Shown: positions 34,768 through 43,430 of the stretch, in pieces | Numbering within the stretch: the stretch's first letter is position 1 | Layout: every line of letters begins with the position of its first letter | Source of the DNA: Plumapathes pennacea | Taxonomy: Eukaryota; Cnidaria; Anthozoa; Antipatharia; Myriopathidae | Length of the DNA: 64,000 nt | NCBI GenBank assembly: GCA_964036295.1 | Contig: OZ038464.1 | Location: 10,154,001 to 10,218,000 of the forward strand | Direction: 5' to 3' | The notes under the pieces: generated by a model | The model's input: the letters and a program-made list of their open reading frames with translations, nothing else | Told to the model about the DNA's origin: nothing | Databases searched by the model: none | Translations under genes and position numbers: made by a program

Positions 34768-35190
34768 ATTTTTAACCGTAGCTATTGGTGCGATATTAAA
34801 CGCAGGTATGTTTATTGGTGGCAGTTACTTGGCAAAGTTTTTGTCAGGAAAAGATCAAGACGAAGAAAGAGACACGATTTGGCTATGCAAAAATATGAAA
34901 AAGATTACAACAATTGGAAAGAAAAAATGGGAAAAATAGAACTTTGGAGAGAACAACGAGAAAAAGATAAAGAGAACGCTTCATATAATTTTCGAAGCAC
35001 AGATGAGGCATTAAAGGCCTGTGCTGAAACTCATCCAGATGAAAATTTAAAAGAACCTAATTTCAATGATTATTATTCTCCAAGCAAAGACCAAAAGAAT
35101 GGAGAGATGATATTCACAGGATTGACCGTAGCTGGTTTAGCTTTGGCGTCTCAAAAATATATTGACTTAATGTTTTCGTATGATGACTAA
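34760..35190 (+). pseudogene. Gene D/E: membrane protein with a frame shift
   Basis: From ATG 34760 the frame gives MATFLTVAIGAILNAGMFIG, one long membrane helix, and SGKDQDEE. Near 34855-34870 the coding shifts to another frame, which continues AMQKYEKDYNNWKEKMGK, a charged likely coiled-coil, and ends with a second hydrophobic segment, MIFTGLTVAGLALASQKYI. The two parts fit as one protein of about 140 residues with one single-base lesion. No family recognised. The stop lies inside the hairpin that precedes gene F. Confidence 0.55.
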
Positions 35191-35203
35191 AATCATACGA
35201 AAA
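35173..35203. promoter_or_regulatory. Perfect 12-bp inverted repeat between genes D/E and F
   Basis: TTTTCGTATGAT (35173-35184) and ATCATACGAAAA (35192-35203) are exact complements separated by 7 nt. The D/E stop codon is in the spacer region and the gene F ATG starts on the last base of the right arm. The core TTTCGTAT...ATACGAAA recurs before gene I. Confidence 0.8.
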
Positions 35204-36117
35204 TGGCAGAAATAGATCCAGAAAATCCTTTTGAACCTAGTACACATGACGGAGATGGGAATGGTGAAGAATTTCCGATGAGACCAACTAGTTCTCGCGA
35301 TACAACTTTGAATCCTTTTCAACACCACGATACACACGATACTGAAGAAACATCATTTGGTGGTGATTCAGAAACAGATCCATTACCAATGGAAAGAGGA
35401 CGCGATGAAGCTTGGAATGAAATTACTAAAAAGTTTCCAAAATGTGATCCTAAGAAATCTTCTTTCACAGCTTCAATTGATGAGTATGGCGAAGTCAAAG
35501 TGAAACTTAAGCGACTTGGTGGAAAGTCATACAGTTTGTTTGGGGCAGACGGACAGTTGAATAGTAAACTTCCTACTTCAATAAAAAAAAGTCTCGGCCC
35601 ACCTGCGGAAGAAGTTGTCGAAAACCTTGAAGACACGATTTCAGAAGTTAGTGAAGAAGTTAAGATTCTTAAGGAACGAAGAGAAGAAGCTTCTGGATCT
35701 GCTAGGGTTGAAATTAATAGGCAAATGAAAGGAAAAGAAAACAAAGTACTAGAGCTAACGCAAGAAAAAGAAGTTATTGAAGAAAGGATGTCTTTGAAAG
35801 ATCGAGTTAAGGCAATCTTCAAAAAATATGGTTTGTCAGTCATTGGTGTTTTAACAGCTGTAGGAACCATCATTGGTGTTATTGTATCAAATCTCAAAGC
35901 AGGTTTATCAAAGGTGGCAAAAGGTGTTGGAGATGGACTTAAAGAGATTGGAAAAAAGTTGGCTGGTATTCTTCCTGGAATGGTTGGAGCAATAGTTAGC
36001 TTTTTGTTTAAGGCTGCTGGAGAAGCCATCGGATTTCTTTCGAAACACGCTTGGTTATTGATTCTCCTTGTCGTAACTTTTGTCATTGAACAATTTAAGA
36101 ATAAGAATAAAAGGTAA
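35203..36117 (+). CDS. Gene F: 304-aa coiled-coil protein with membrane-active C-terminus
   Basis: Intact. Residues 1-75 are acidic and disordered (DPENPFEPSTHDGDGNGEE). About 140-205 form a charged coiled coil (EEVVENLEDTISEVSEEVKI). From about 210 a hydrophobic segment (LSVIGVLTAVGTIIGVIVS) leads to an amphipathic helix (GLKEIGKKLAGILPGMVG), a second hydrophobic stretch and a last membrane helix (WLLILLVVTFVIEQF) with a basic end. The layout would suit a capsid-lined membrane or membrane-disrupting protein; this is inference. I believe similar proteins occur as multicopy unknowns in cnidarian genomes, but could not check. The long open frame on the opposite strand (35319-36230) is its shadow. 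Confidence 0.7.
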   Translation: MAEIDPENPFEPSTHDGDGNGEEFPMRPTSSRDTTLNPFQHHDTHDTEETSFGGDSETDPLPMERGRDEAWNEITKKFPKCDPKKSSFTASIDEYGEVKVKLKRLGGKSYSLFGADGQLNSKLPTSIKKSLGPPAEEVVENLEDTISEVSEEVKILKERREEASGSARVEINRQMKGKENKVLELTQEKEVIEERMSLKDRVKAIFKKYGLSVIGVLTAVGTIIGVIVSNLKAGLSKVAKGVGDGLKEIGKKLAGILPGMVGAIVSFLFKAAGEAIGFLSKHAWLLILLVVTFVIEQFKNKNKR

Positions 36118-36118
36118 T

Positions 36119-36541
36119 ATGTATCAGACAAACTTATTATTAAGGTTAAAAGCTCATAGGAAAAATAGTAGAAATCAGGTTTTAAGTGTGGCAGCAAAAG
36201 TAAAACTCGCAAAACAAATCCAAGGAGCAAAATTCTTTGAGGTTATTTCTTGCCCATACACAACTTCTCCTTTAATCATTCGTTGTGACCTAGTGGATGA
36301 GAGTTCGTTCTTCTCAAACATGAGTGAAGGAGAAGAAGTGCTAGAGAAGGTCAATAATACAGATAAATTCTTGATTGTAGAGAACAGCATACCATCTGAT
36401 GAAGCGCCCATAAGCAGCAAAAAAAGTCTAATAAATGACTTCGTGATTGAAATTGAACTATTTAGAGATAAAGCCATCTTTAACCACGAATCACTTCCAG
36501 AGGCATTTGCTAAAATTGCTATTCATCATACAGAAAAATAA
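36119..36541 (+). CDS. Gene G: 140-aa soluble protein
   Basis: It starts one base after the gene F stop, the tightest junction in the cluster. MYQTNLLLRLKAHRKN is basic; later text is mixed beta/alpha (KFFEVISCPYTTSPLIIRCD, then LVDESSFFSNMSEGEEVLEK). No membrane helix, the exception among the plus genes. No family recognised. Intact. Confidence 0.6.
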   Translation: MYQTNLLLRLKAHRKNSRNQVLSVAAKVKLAKQIQGAKFFEVISCPYTTSPLIIRCDLVDESSFFSNMSEGEEVLEKVNNTDKFLIVENSIPSDEAPISSKKSLINDFVIEIELFRDKAIFNHESLPEAFAKIAIHHTEK

Positions 36542-36578
36542 CTTAACTTAAGAGAATATTAAATGAATGATAACAAAA

Positions 36579-37175
36579 ATGAGTGAAGTTACTCAAAAAG
36601 AAAAATTGTACCCTGATGTTCCAAAGGGTTCTAATGCTTTCAGGTTAAGTGTTTGCTCAAGAATTCTCGAAAAAATGAAGAAAAACTTGGAAAGTGATAC
36701 CAAGAAGAGAAAGGAAAAATTAAAAAAACATTCTAGACTTAGAACAGTAAACATATTTTCATTGGCTGGCGCTTCAGTTTTATCAGTTTCTGGAGCAGGT
36801 GTTTCAGGAACTGGTTTTGGTGTTATCGTTGGTGCTCCTCTCATCGGAGTCGGCGCACTCTTAGGAGCAACATCTCTAGTGACTATTTCGCTCGACAAGG
36901 AAGTCGTAGGAAAATTAACGATCTACGAAAAGTTAATATCACTTGGTCAATCAAAAATTAGCAGCATTCATGAAATGGTAAATAAAGCACTTTCAGATGA
37001 AAATGTTTCTGAGGAAGAGTTTAGGAAAATGAACAACGAACAAAATGATTATGAATTGAAAAGAAACGAAATTCCTAAGGTTCCAAAAAAGGGAGGAATG
37101 CTAAGGGGATCGCAAAGCATGAGAGACTTGACAGAAGAAATTTTGAAGCTTCTTCGGCAATCGAAAACTTCTTGA
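36579..37175 (+). CDS. Gene H: 198-aa protein with a glycine-rich membrane hairpin
   Basis: The start at 36579 was chosen for its A-rich ACAAAAATGAG context, like genes B and F; an in-frame ATG lies 12 nt upstream. A basic N-terminal helix (ILEKMKKNLESDTKKRKEKL) precedes two hydrophobic, Gly/Ser-rich segments at about residues 60-105 (ASVLSVSGAGVSGTGFGVIV, then GAPLIGVGALLGATSLVTI). The soluble tail is charged. Such hairpins occur in pore-forming or virion membrane proteins, but no family was recognised. Intact. AACTTAAGA precedes it, as before gene C. Confidence 0.65.
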   Translation: MSEVTQKEKLYPDVPKGSNAFRLSVCSRILEKMKKNLESDTKKRKEKLKKHSRLRTVNIFSLAGASVLSVSGAGVSGTGFGVIVGAPLIGVGALLGATSLVTISLDKEVVGKLTIYEKLISLGQSKISSIHEMVNKALSDENVSEEEFRKMNNEQNDYELKRNEIPKVPKKGGMLRGSQSMRDLTEEILKLLRQSKTS

Positions 37176-37406
37176 ATATAGACAAAATAACTTTTGAAAA
37201 TTTAATCTGCTCCCCCTTCAGGCCCCGGCTGACATATCCGTAGTATCTGGGAAACAGGCGACACAGACTCACATTTAGAGCGACATTTCTGGACACATTT
37301 GCGAATATACGCTCCGCTCACAAAAGAAGGAACACAGCTGTATGGTGTGACCATGACATATGTTTTGGCAAAGGTAAAAGCTTATTCCGAGTTTTTTTGC
37401 GTTTGC

Positions 37407-37784
37407 TGATATGTTTGTTGACACATGATTTCATGCCATAATTGCAAATGCAGATCGACTGTGGTATGTCTGAGTTGTTTGTTTATAAAATTGTCTCGAG
37501 CGGATTCTGTCACTAATGAAAAATCGACAGGAAATTTTACTGTGAATCCTTTTCACCACCGTTCGAATAGCACGAGAAACAGGTTTGTTCGGCTGGAGTG
37601 TGTTACGTTGCGAAACTATTATAACGAGTCAAAATCTGGTTTACCTCGCATGATATGTTTGTTGACACATGATTTCATGACCAGATCGACTGTGGTTTGG
37701 CTGAGTTGTTTGTTTACAAAAATTGTCTCTAGCGGGTTTTGTCGCTAATGAAAAATCGACTGAAAAGACGACAGGAAATTTTAC
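37407..37784. repeat. 134-bp direct repeat in the gap before gene I
   Basis: 37407-37540 and 37651-37784 are diverged direct copies starting TGATATGTTTGTTGACACAT and ending GACAGGAAATTTTAC, with internal small indels. They fill much of the only long gap of the plus series (37176-37907). They could be a control region, an origin or a decayed insertion. Confidence 0.75.
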
Positions 37785-37883
37785 ATTAGAGACATAAACA
37801 TTAGCATTAGAACTCGAAATATGGACCAAAGAATGAAACCAAGCGCTCCACCGGCATATGAAAATGTTACTTAAAAGTTTATT

Positions 37884-37907
37884 GTTTCGTATTAAAAAAT
37901 ACGAAAC
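37884..37907. promoter_or_regulatory. Perfect 10-bp hairpin abutting the gene I start
   Basis: GTTTCGTATT (37884-37893), loop AAAA, AATACGAAAC (37898-37907), then directly ATG at 37908. The core equals that before gene F (TTTCGTAT...ATACGAAA). Confidence 0.8.
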
Positions 37908-39542
37908 ATGAGCAAAAAAGCGATACTCAGCGAAAGAGATAAACTAAGAGCAGTAAGTTCAGATGAATCTGCCATTTTTCACAAAATGTTTCCAAAAGTT
38001 AACATGCAAGAGTGGCTTGAGAATAAGAAAAAAGCCTATGATATGTTCAAGAAACACTTCCCCGACGAGAAAGATGAAAAATTTTATGAATACGACGCAG
38101 ACGGAAAATTTATTACATCATGGAAAGATACTGCTAATGGACCTGGAGCCTCAAGAGACATCTGGTCTGATGGAAACTTTTTAGTGAATCCAGAAACATT
38201 TTCAGAAGATTTTCAGAAGATTTGGGAAGAAGAGTTTTATTTCGATTCACATTATTATTGACGACGGAAACTTATAGCCTCCATCCAACGCCTTTCAATC
38301 ATTCCACTAAACCAGTTCCAACAGATTTGAAAATTTACGTCACGCCTGAAAAGTCCTTTGTTGCGAAAATGAAAAATGTTTTCATGAATGAAACGCTAAC
38401 GTTTACAACTGCCAAACAGGCCAAAAAGTGGTTAGCAGGACCTGAAATAGAATTTTGGCCGCAACAACTAAGCTTCGCTGTTTGGTGTGCCACTTGTGGA
38501 TGTGGTATTGGCCTTGATGAAAATTATTCAAAAGTAGTTCAAAGTTTGATTGAATTTCATGTGTATTTCACGATACGAAGAATTCTTTGAGTTAGGAGTC
38601 GCTTTGCCTAATACAAATGCTTTTAACGCGTTGAATAATCCTGTTGACAAAGAAAAATATCAAGCTTTGTGTAATGAGTTTGGATTGAATAACCCTGACC
38701 TTCGATGGACGCGCGGAACAAATGGCGGATTAGGTGATGTTTACGCTTATGATCACGTTCACGGTCATTATTCGAATACAAGAACAAGTCCTTGGTTTTC
38801 AAATAAGGCTGCAAAATGGCCTAATGGTGGATTACACTTTTCAGATTAGAGTGGTCCTTCAAATAAAGTGATTCAACACATTCGAAACGATTTTCATCAT
38901 GGTAAACAACATGAATGGTTCGCTTTGAGAAAAGGAAAAGGAATTACAAAAGCTGGGCTTGGAAGACTTAATAGGAGTATCGAAGCTTTCGTTTATTGTG
39001 TTTTGGGAGTGCAAGCAAATGTTAGAAATCCTGTTGTTGGAGACAGTGGTGGAGTTCAAGAAGCGCAACAAGAAATGTTGGTTTTGTTTGAAAGTGCCGT
39101 GATAGAAGAAGACATTTCCAAAAGCATCTCAAGGTATCAACTTGCTGTTCAAAATGCGAAGGTTAAATTAGACCTCGCGATCACGCCTGGAACTTGGTTG
39201 CTTCCTTCTGAATTAGTCATAAATACTGGAAGGGTTGATGGTTATAACAATAAGTTACAAAAGGCTACGGATGAAATGAGGTTTGGGTTGAATGATTCAG
39301 TAAACAAGAAGGAAGACAAGTTAGTTGTGAATGCTGGCAAAGCCAAGGATGAAAAACCAACCAAAAGCGTGAGTCATAGTCACATTAAGGTTGAAAATCA
39401 AGAACCTGTCACACAAGTAGGGTCAGTTACGAATTACTCAACAAGCGCAAAGGTTCACGAAGAAAAATTAGCTTTAATCACTGTGCTAGTTGGTGCATCT
39501 TGCTTGATGGTTATTTCATTAACACACACATTTCGAAACTGA
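37908..39542 (+). pseudogene. Gene I: ~540-residue protein, broken by two shifts and a stop
   Basis: Starts MSKKAILSERDKLRAV. The frame changes near 38235-38260 and back near 38555-38590; a TAG sits at 38847-38849 where the second copy (48.9 kb) has a sense codon. Visible blocks: KQAKKWLAGPEIEFWPQQLS and CATCGCGIGLDENY in the middle, WTRGTNGGLGDV, then NRSIEAFVYCVLGVQ, SRYQLAVQNAKVKLD, VDGYNNKLQKATDEM, and a C-terminal membrane helix (LALITVLVGASCLMVIS). No known family is assigned. It is the largest gene of the cluster and a candidate structural or surface protein by size and C-terminal anchor; this is inference. Confidence 0.7.
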
Positions 39543-39562
39543 AAAAAAGCTAAAAATCTGCC

Positions 39563-39580
39563 TGACTGACGCGTCAGTCA
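39563..39580. terminator. 18-bp perfect palindrome between convergent genes
   Basis: TGACTGACGCGTCAGTCA is its own reverse complement. It lies 21 nt after gene I and 115 nt from the end of gene J, and is GC-richer than its surroundings. A bidirectional transcript-end hairpin is the simplest reading; a protein-binding site is equally possible. Confidence 0.6.
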
Positions 39581-39694
39581 CCTGAAAATAACCAAATTTC
39601 TACTTACGGAATTCACATGCTAACAGATATCATCATCTGGCGCGTCGAAAAACTTAATGATGAGCAAGCCTTCTGTGATTAATGACCATTCGTT

Positions 39695-40372
39695 CTATTG
39701 TGGTGGAACAGAACACCAAAAATCCTTGTCTTGCTCGCAAATTTCCTTAATCATAGTTATCTTACCGCTAAAAGTCCTCAATGGAATGCAACAAAACTTC
39801 AACATTTGAAACTCAAACAGCAAGTCGTACAACGATACCAAAAGCGTGGCATGACTTCTGGATATGCCACATCTCTCGATAACTTCCTTGAATGCAAATA
39901 TTTGAAGTTGTGCCTTCGCTTGCTTCAACAAACGCCTTTGGTAGTAATGTAACAGAAGTGTTGACTGCTCTCGTTCTTTTATGGCATTGTTGATCTTGTT
40001 TATAGCCATAATGAAGTGCGCTGCGTCACTCTCGTCAGTGCTCAGGCTTGAAAACTCCGGCAGTGGATTGCTCTCTTGTTTGATGTGCTTGATTGAAGAT
40101 CTGAGTTTCTGCTCTAGTTCTTCCTTCTTAGCGGCTCTCTTCTTGGCCTTCTCTTCTTTGTCATCCTCCGTCCTTTCGTCAAGCATCTTTCCTTCCAGTT
40201 GGTAGTAAAAACTCTCCAATTCGTTTTTCAGTATTGGATAATTAGATGCCAATTGGCTCAAGACACGCCAAACTTCTTGCATCATGACCTTAGTGCCCAT
40301 CTTAGTTGAAAGTTTTATTGCGAGTTGTTGAGTAACGCGAGCTGTTGTTAGCTTCAGGAAGAAGTTAGTCAT
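39695..40372 (-). CDS. Gene J: 225-aa charged protein with possible helix-turn-helix
   Basis: Intact from ATG at 40372. Residues 60-95 are a Lys/Glu-rich helix (DDKEEKAKKRAAKKEELEQK). The C-terminal third (FKEVIERCGISRSHATLLVS, then LYDLLFEFQMLKFCCIPLRT) has the spacing of a helix-turn-helix, with ISRSHA as the turn and start of the recognition helix. No membrane segment. It could be a regulator of the element; function unknown. It converges on gene I across the palindrome and follows the zinc-repeat gene on the same strand. Confidence 0.6.
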   Translation of the reverse strand: MTNFFLKLTTARVTQQLAIKLSTKMGTKVMMQEVWRVLSQLASNYPILKNELESFYYQLEGKMLDERTEDDKEEKAKKRAAKKEELEQKLRSSIKHIKQESNPLPEFSSLSTDESDAAHFIMAINKINNAIKEREQSTLLLHYYQRRLLKQAKAQLQIFAFKEVIERCGISRSHATLLVSLYDLLFEFQMLKFCCIPLRTFSGKITMIKEICEQDKDFWCSVPPQ

Positions 40373-40506
40373 GAATTATTTAGCAACGCTAATCTTTTAT
40401 TCACACCTGTCAAAGTCAACAATTTGATCAACAAGCGGCGTAAGCAAATAATTAAATTCATAACCAAATTAGTTATGAATTATTTAGTAATGCTAATGTT
40501 TTATTA
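40373..40506. repeat. Duplicated gene J start region
   Basis: ATGAATTATTTAGCAACGCT (from 40371) recurs as ATGAATTATTTAGTAATGCT (from 40475), each followed by AAT-TTTTATT; TAGTTATGAATT resembles TAGTCATGAATT at the gene J start itself. A local duplication placed a second copy of the leader about 104 bp upstream. Confidence 0.65.
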
Positions 40507-40562
40507 AACTATGGTCTAGTTATAAACACCTTAAAATTCTTGCTTACTTGGATATAAACCTC

Positions 40563-40874
40563 TCACCTTACAAATCTTACAACTATGTGATAATCATGTT
40601 TGCAAAAACCCTTTCCTCCACAATCTCGGCAATAATATTTCCTCCTACCATGTGTGCAAAACAAATCACCTTCACAATCCCTACAAGATTGTTTGTATCT
40701 ATTGTGTTTACAAATCTGAGACCCCTAGCAAATCTTGCAAGTATACTTAAACTTTTTGTGAATACAATAATAGTCTTTGTTCCTCTTAGGTGCTCTTTCC
40801 ATAGCTTTAGCTAAGACGAGGTCTTCATCGTCTAACTGTTCATGTTTAATTTTGGGAATATTTTTATTTTCCAT
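40563..40874 (-). pseudogene. Zinc-binding Cys/His repeat protein (103 codons, one stop)
   Basis: The sense frame starts MENKNIPKIKHEQLDDEDLV. Four repeats with an 18-residue period follow: C-x-H-x6-C-x2-C spaced by five or six residues (CIHKKFKYTCKIC, CKHNRYKQSCRDC, CTHGRRKYYCRDC, and a partial CKHDY). A TAG at 40725-40727 replaces a residue after the first unit. Each unit supplies three Cys and one His for zinc. Tandem C-x-H...C-x2-C repeats of this kind are, to my knowledge, frequent in proteins of large nucleocytoplasmic DNA viruses. It precedes gene J on the same strand and is the best hint to the cluster's origin. Confidence 0.75.
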
Positions 40875-41169
40875 ACTTGATTAAGAAATAATGTGCTCTT
40901 AAGCCAAAACTCTATTTTGAAGTCACATTCCAAACATTCCAAACATTCTTTCCTTAAGTGTATACTTTTCCATCGAAAATAAAACACTTTTAACCCATTT
41001 TCACCCCAAATCATGAAAATGTGCCAAAAACGGCATTTCTTATCTACTCCATTTAATACACAAATCGATTTCTCTGCAATGACTAAATTTCAAGCTATAA
41101 CAGTCAAATGATAATAAGGAGTTGAACTAGCACCATTGTGTATAATCTAGCTATATAAGCATGCATTAA

Positions 41170-41572
41170 CTAGAATTTAATTTTCCATTGTTTAAGTAGT
41201 GCATCAGTATATTTCAGTTGTTTTAACAACTTTGATGCCATTTCATTTTCTTTCATTTCCTTCAATGTTGCCATTCGGCAGTCATGGTCAAGAAAGAATT
41301 GTTTCTCCCAGTCCTTAATGTGCTGCTTGAGGACACCCTTTTGTGCCAACACTTGTGTTTGGATCAATGCCAGGTTATCCTTATATATGTCAGTCGCAAA
41401 TGCACTAGTTGGTGTTTTCTTTAGACGGCTATCGGCAGAGTCAAACTTTCTGGCCTCTTCTGTTGCCCCCAGCACAATTCCTACTGCTTTGCCAAGTTGT
41501 GTGGTTAGTGTATGTTGATGAGTTGATGCTTCAGTATTGTCGGTGTCAGGTTCATTTGGTGAAGGTAGCTGG
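41170..41572 (-). CDS. Terminal exon of an uncharacterised coiled-coil gene
   Basis: The exon begins after an acceptor (TTCCAG) near 41573 and reads PSPNEPDTDNTEAS, KFDSADSRLKKTPTSAF, DIYKDNLALIQTQVLAQ and MATLKEMKENEMASKLLKQL to a stop at 41170. It is helical and charged, like the C-terminal part of Myb/SANT-type transposon accessory proteins in invertebrates; that link is weak. Earlier exons were not identified. It is outside the virus-like cluster, because it is spliced. Confidence 0.45.
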
Positions 41573-42603
41573 AATGGAGCATGTCAAGGATGATTTATTA
41601 ACTCATTCCCGACTGGTCCAAAAACAGGGAAAATGGTGCTTTTTCTTTAGATAATTATTTCTGGATGGGAAATGTTACCAACACAGAATCCTGTACCTTG
41701 TTTTGAAGCCAGTCTGAATTAAAAAAAAACTTTTTTGAGTCGGATAATAATAACTCCTAATAATGATGCATAAATATACATAAACTAGAAATACGATAAT
41801 TGCAGATACCCCCTCGCTCTGCCATTGATGGGACTTTTACTTTGGTACTCCCAACAAGAGTAGCCTATTGTTTTACCGAAATGTTTACTCAATCTTTTCT
41901 TCAAAGTCAAGTGCTACACGCAAAGGAAGGAGAAAAAGAATGGTGTGTGTTATAAGAGTCAATTGCGTGACGAAGTATGTATTTCCCACGGTCGGCATGT
42001 CAAATTAATTCATACAGTCTGCCAAGCACGTTCTTTAATACTCGAATTTTGAAGTTGGTCGGCCGTCGTAGTACGGAAAAATAGGAACACTGATTTTCCA
42101 ATTTTGAATTCATAGGCAGTATAATTAAATAGGCTTGGACTGCATGCTCCAGACTCAGACAGCATATTCAATGAGCTCGAATTGTTTTGTATGCAAACGC
42201 GCTCAAATTCTCCCAGAATCAAAGCAAAACTTGAACGGTTTACTTCAAATTATACGCGGGCTTCAGACTTAGTCATACTTCTAAGGGCTTGTGAACGATT
42301 CTCGCTGCAATCACTGTGTGTCAGATTACAGCATTTGTTACATAGTCTTGAAAGAAAAAATAAGACCTCTGACTAAATCATTTAAGACTCCAAGTCCCGA
42401 TTGCTCTGAGCAAATACGGTAGCCGAAACTGGTGACAGAAGCGTATTAAAACTACTTTGAGGGAAAAGATCAGCATACAGATTCTAATACATTCTTGAAG
42501 TGATCGAGTTACAAGATACGGGTAGAATACATTTGTCACGGTGATTGTTCGATTTCCACTGACTAACCTTTGTTGCTTGTCCTTTCTGAACAAGTATATG
42601 AGT

Positions 42604-42966
42604 TTAACACAACAGCGTCTGAAGCTCCCGATTTGCTTTCAAGCGCTGTTCTCTTTGCAGAGTATTTTCTTCAGCCCGCTTTTGCTTCTGAAGCTGCTGA
42701 TTTGCTTTCAGGCACTGTTCTCTTTGCGGAGTATTTTCTTCGGCCCACTTTTGCTCTTTGCTTTCAGGCACTGTTCTCTTTGCGGAGTTGTTTCTTCGGC
42801 ACGCTTTGTGCTGTCGGTCATAACATGATTGTTGTCTTTCCTCTAGATGTATTTGGCGCTGTTCGATCGTTTCACGATTTCGCCTTGCCCATGCTAGTTC
42901 CCTTCTCTTTTGAAGATGAGCTTCGCGAGACCGTTCTGTGTCAAGTTTTCCAGTTTTCAAATTCAT
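42604..42966 (-). CDS. Arg/Glu-rich coiled-coil protein with an internal repeat
   Basis: 121 codons from MNLKTGKLDTERSREAH. The C-terminal half repeats AEENTLQREQRLKANRELQ / AEENTPQREQCLKANQQLQ and a third degenerate unit; in DNA these are units of about 57-69 bp at 42633-42800. Such Arg-rich R/Q/E arrays form the N-terminal extension of Helitron-type helicase proteins in several invertebrates, so this may be a Helitron fragment. No helicase was found. Confidence 0.45.
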   Translation of the reverse strand: MNLKTGKLDTERSREAHLQKRRELAWARRNRETIEQRQIHLEERQQSCYDRQHKACRRNNSAKRTVPESKEQKWAEENTPQREQCLKANQQLQKQKRAEENTLQREQRLKANRELQTLLC

Positions 42967-43430
42967 TTTTGTGAACGCAGTTACCTACAATTGTTGCTTC
43001 TTTCAAACCTTTTTGACCTCGCTTTGATGCTAATCGATAATTATTATTACGTCATTGCCTTAGAGATCGCCCCATGACAGACTGACTGACAAACATTAAA
43101 TTTCGAGATGGCGACTCACTTGGAGTCTCCAAACAAAGTGATTTTGCTGCATTAGCACCGTGATTATTACCCTCACTTTGCTTTGCTTCGCTCAGGGATT
43201 AACACTAATTTATGCACATTCAGAAGTAAATTTCAATTTGGCCCCCCCCCCAAAAATACGTTCCAAGAACAAAGTTCAGAATAAAATAATTACTCTGTCA
43301 TACTGGCTACATGCTCAGAGAGTTTGCATAAAAATGGATGAATAGAACTGACATCACAAGGTTTTTAGTCAGATCACTGAAAGGTTTTATTTCAGGAAAA
43401 TGTTGGCATCACTACTATCTTCATCACTAG

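Larger units (their letters stand above)
34088..40874. mobile_element. Endogenised virus-like element (whole cluster)
   Basis: Ten genes, none showing an intron: eight on plus (34088-39542) and two on minus (39695-40874), converging. Spacings on plus are 29, 4, 27, 12, 1 and 37 nt, then 732 nt before the last gene. The packing, the A-rich starts and the hairpins at gene borders are unlike the exon-intron genes around it. Six ORFs are intact; D/E, I and the zinc-repeat gene are broken. Most plus genes encode membrane segments. A partial second copy of gene I lies at 48293-49006. I infer integration of a DNA-virus-like or transposon-like genome. Hallmark genes (capsid, ATPase, polymerase, integrase) were not seen, so the borders and the class are unresolved. 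Confidence 0.65.

Noticed and set aside
35319..36230. 303-codon open frame on the minus strand
   Set aside because: It lies antisense to gene F and the start of gene G, has Ser/Leu-rich low-complexity translation, and lacks the tight gene spacing seen on the plus strand.
34088..40874. Polinton/Maverick, adintovirus or retrovirus-like assignment
   Set aside because: No polymerase B, retroviral-type integrase, packaging ATPase, protease or known capsid signature was seen; naming a class would be guesswork.
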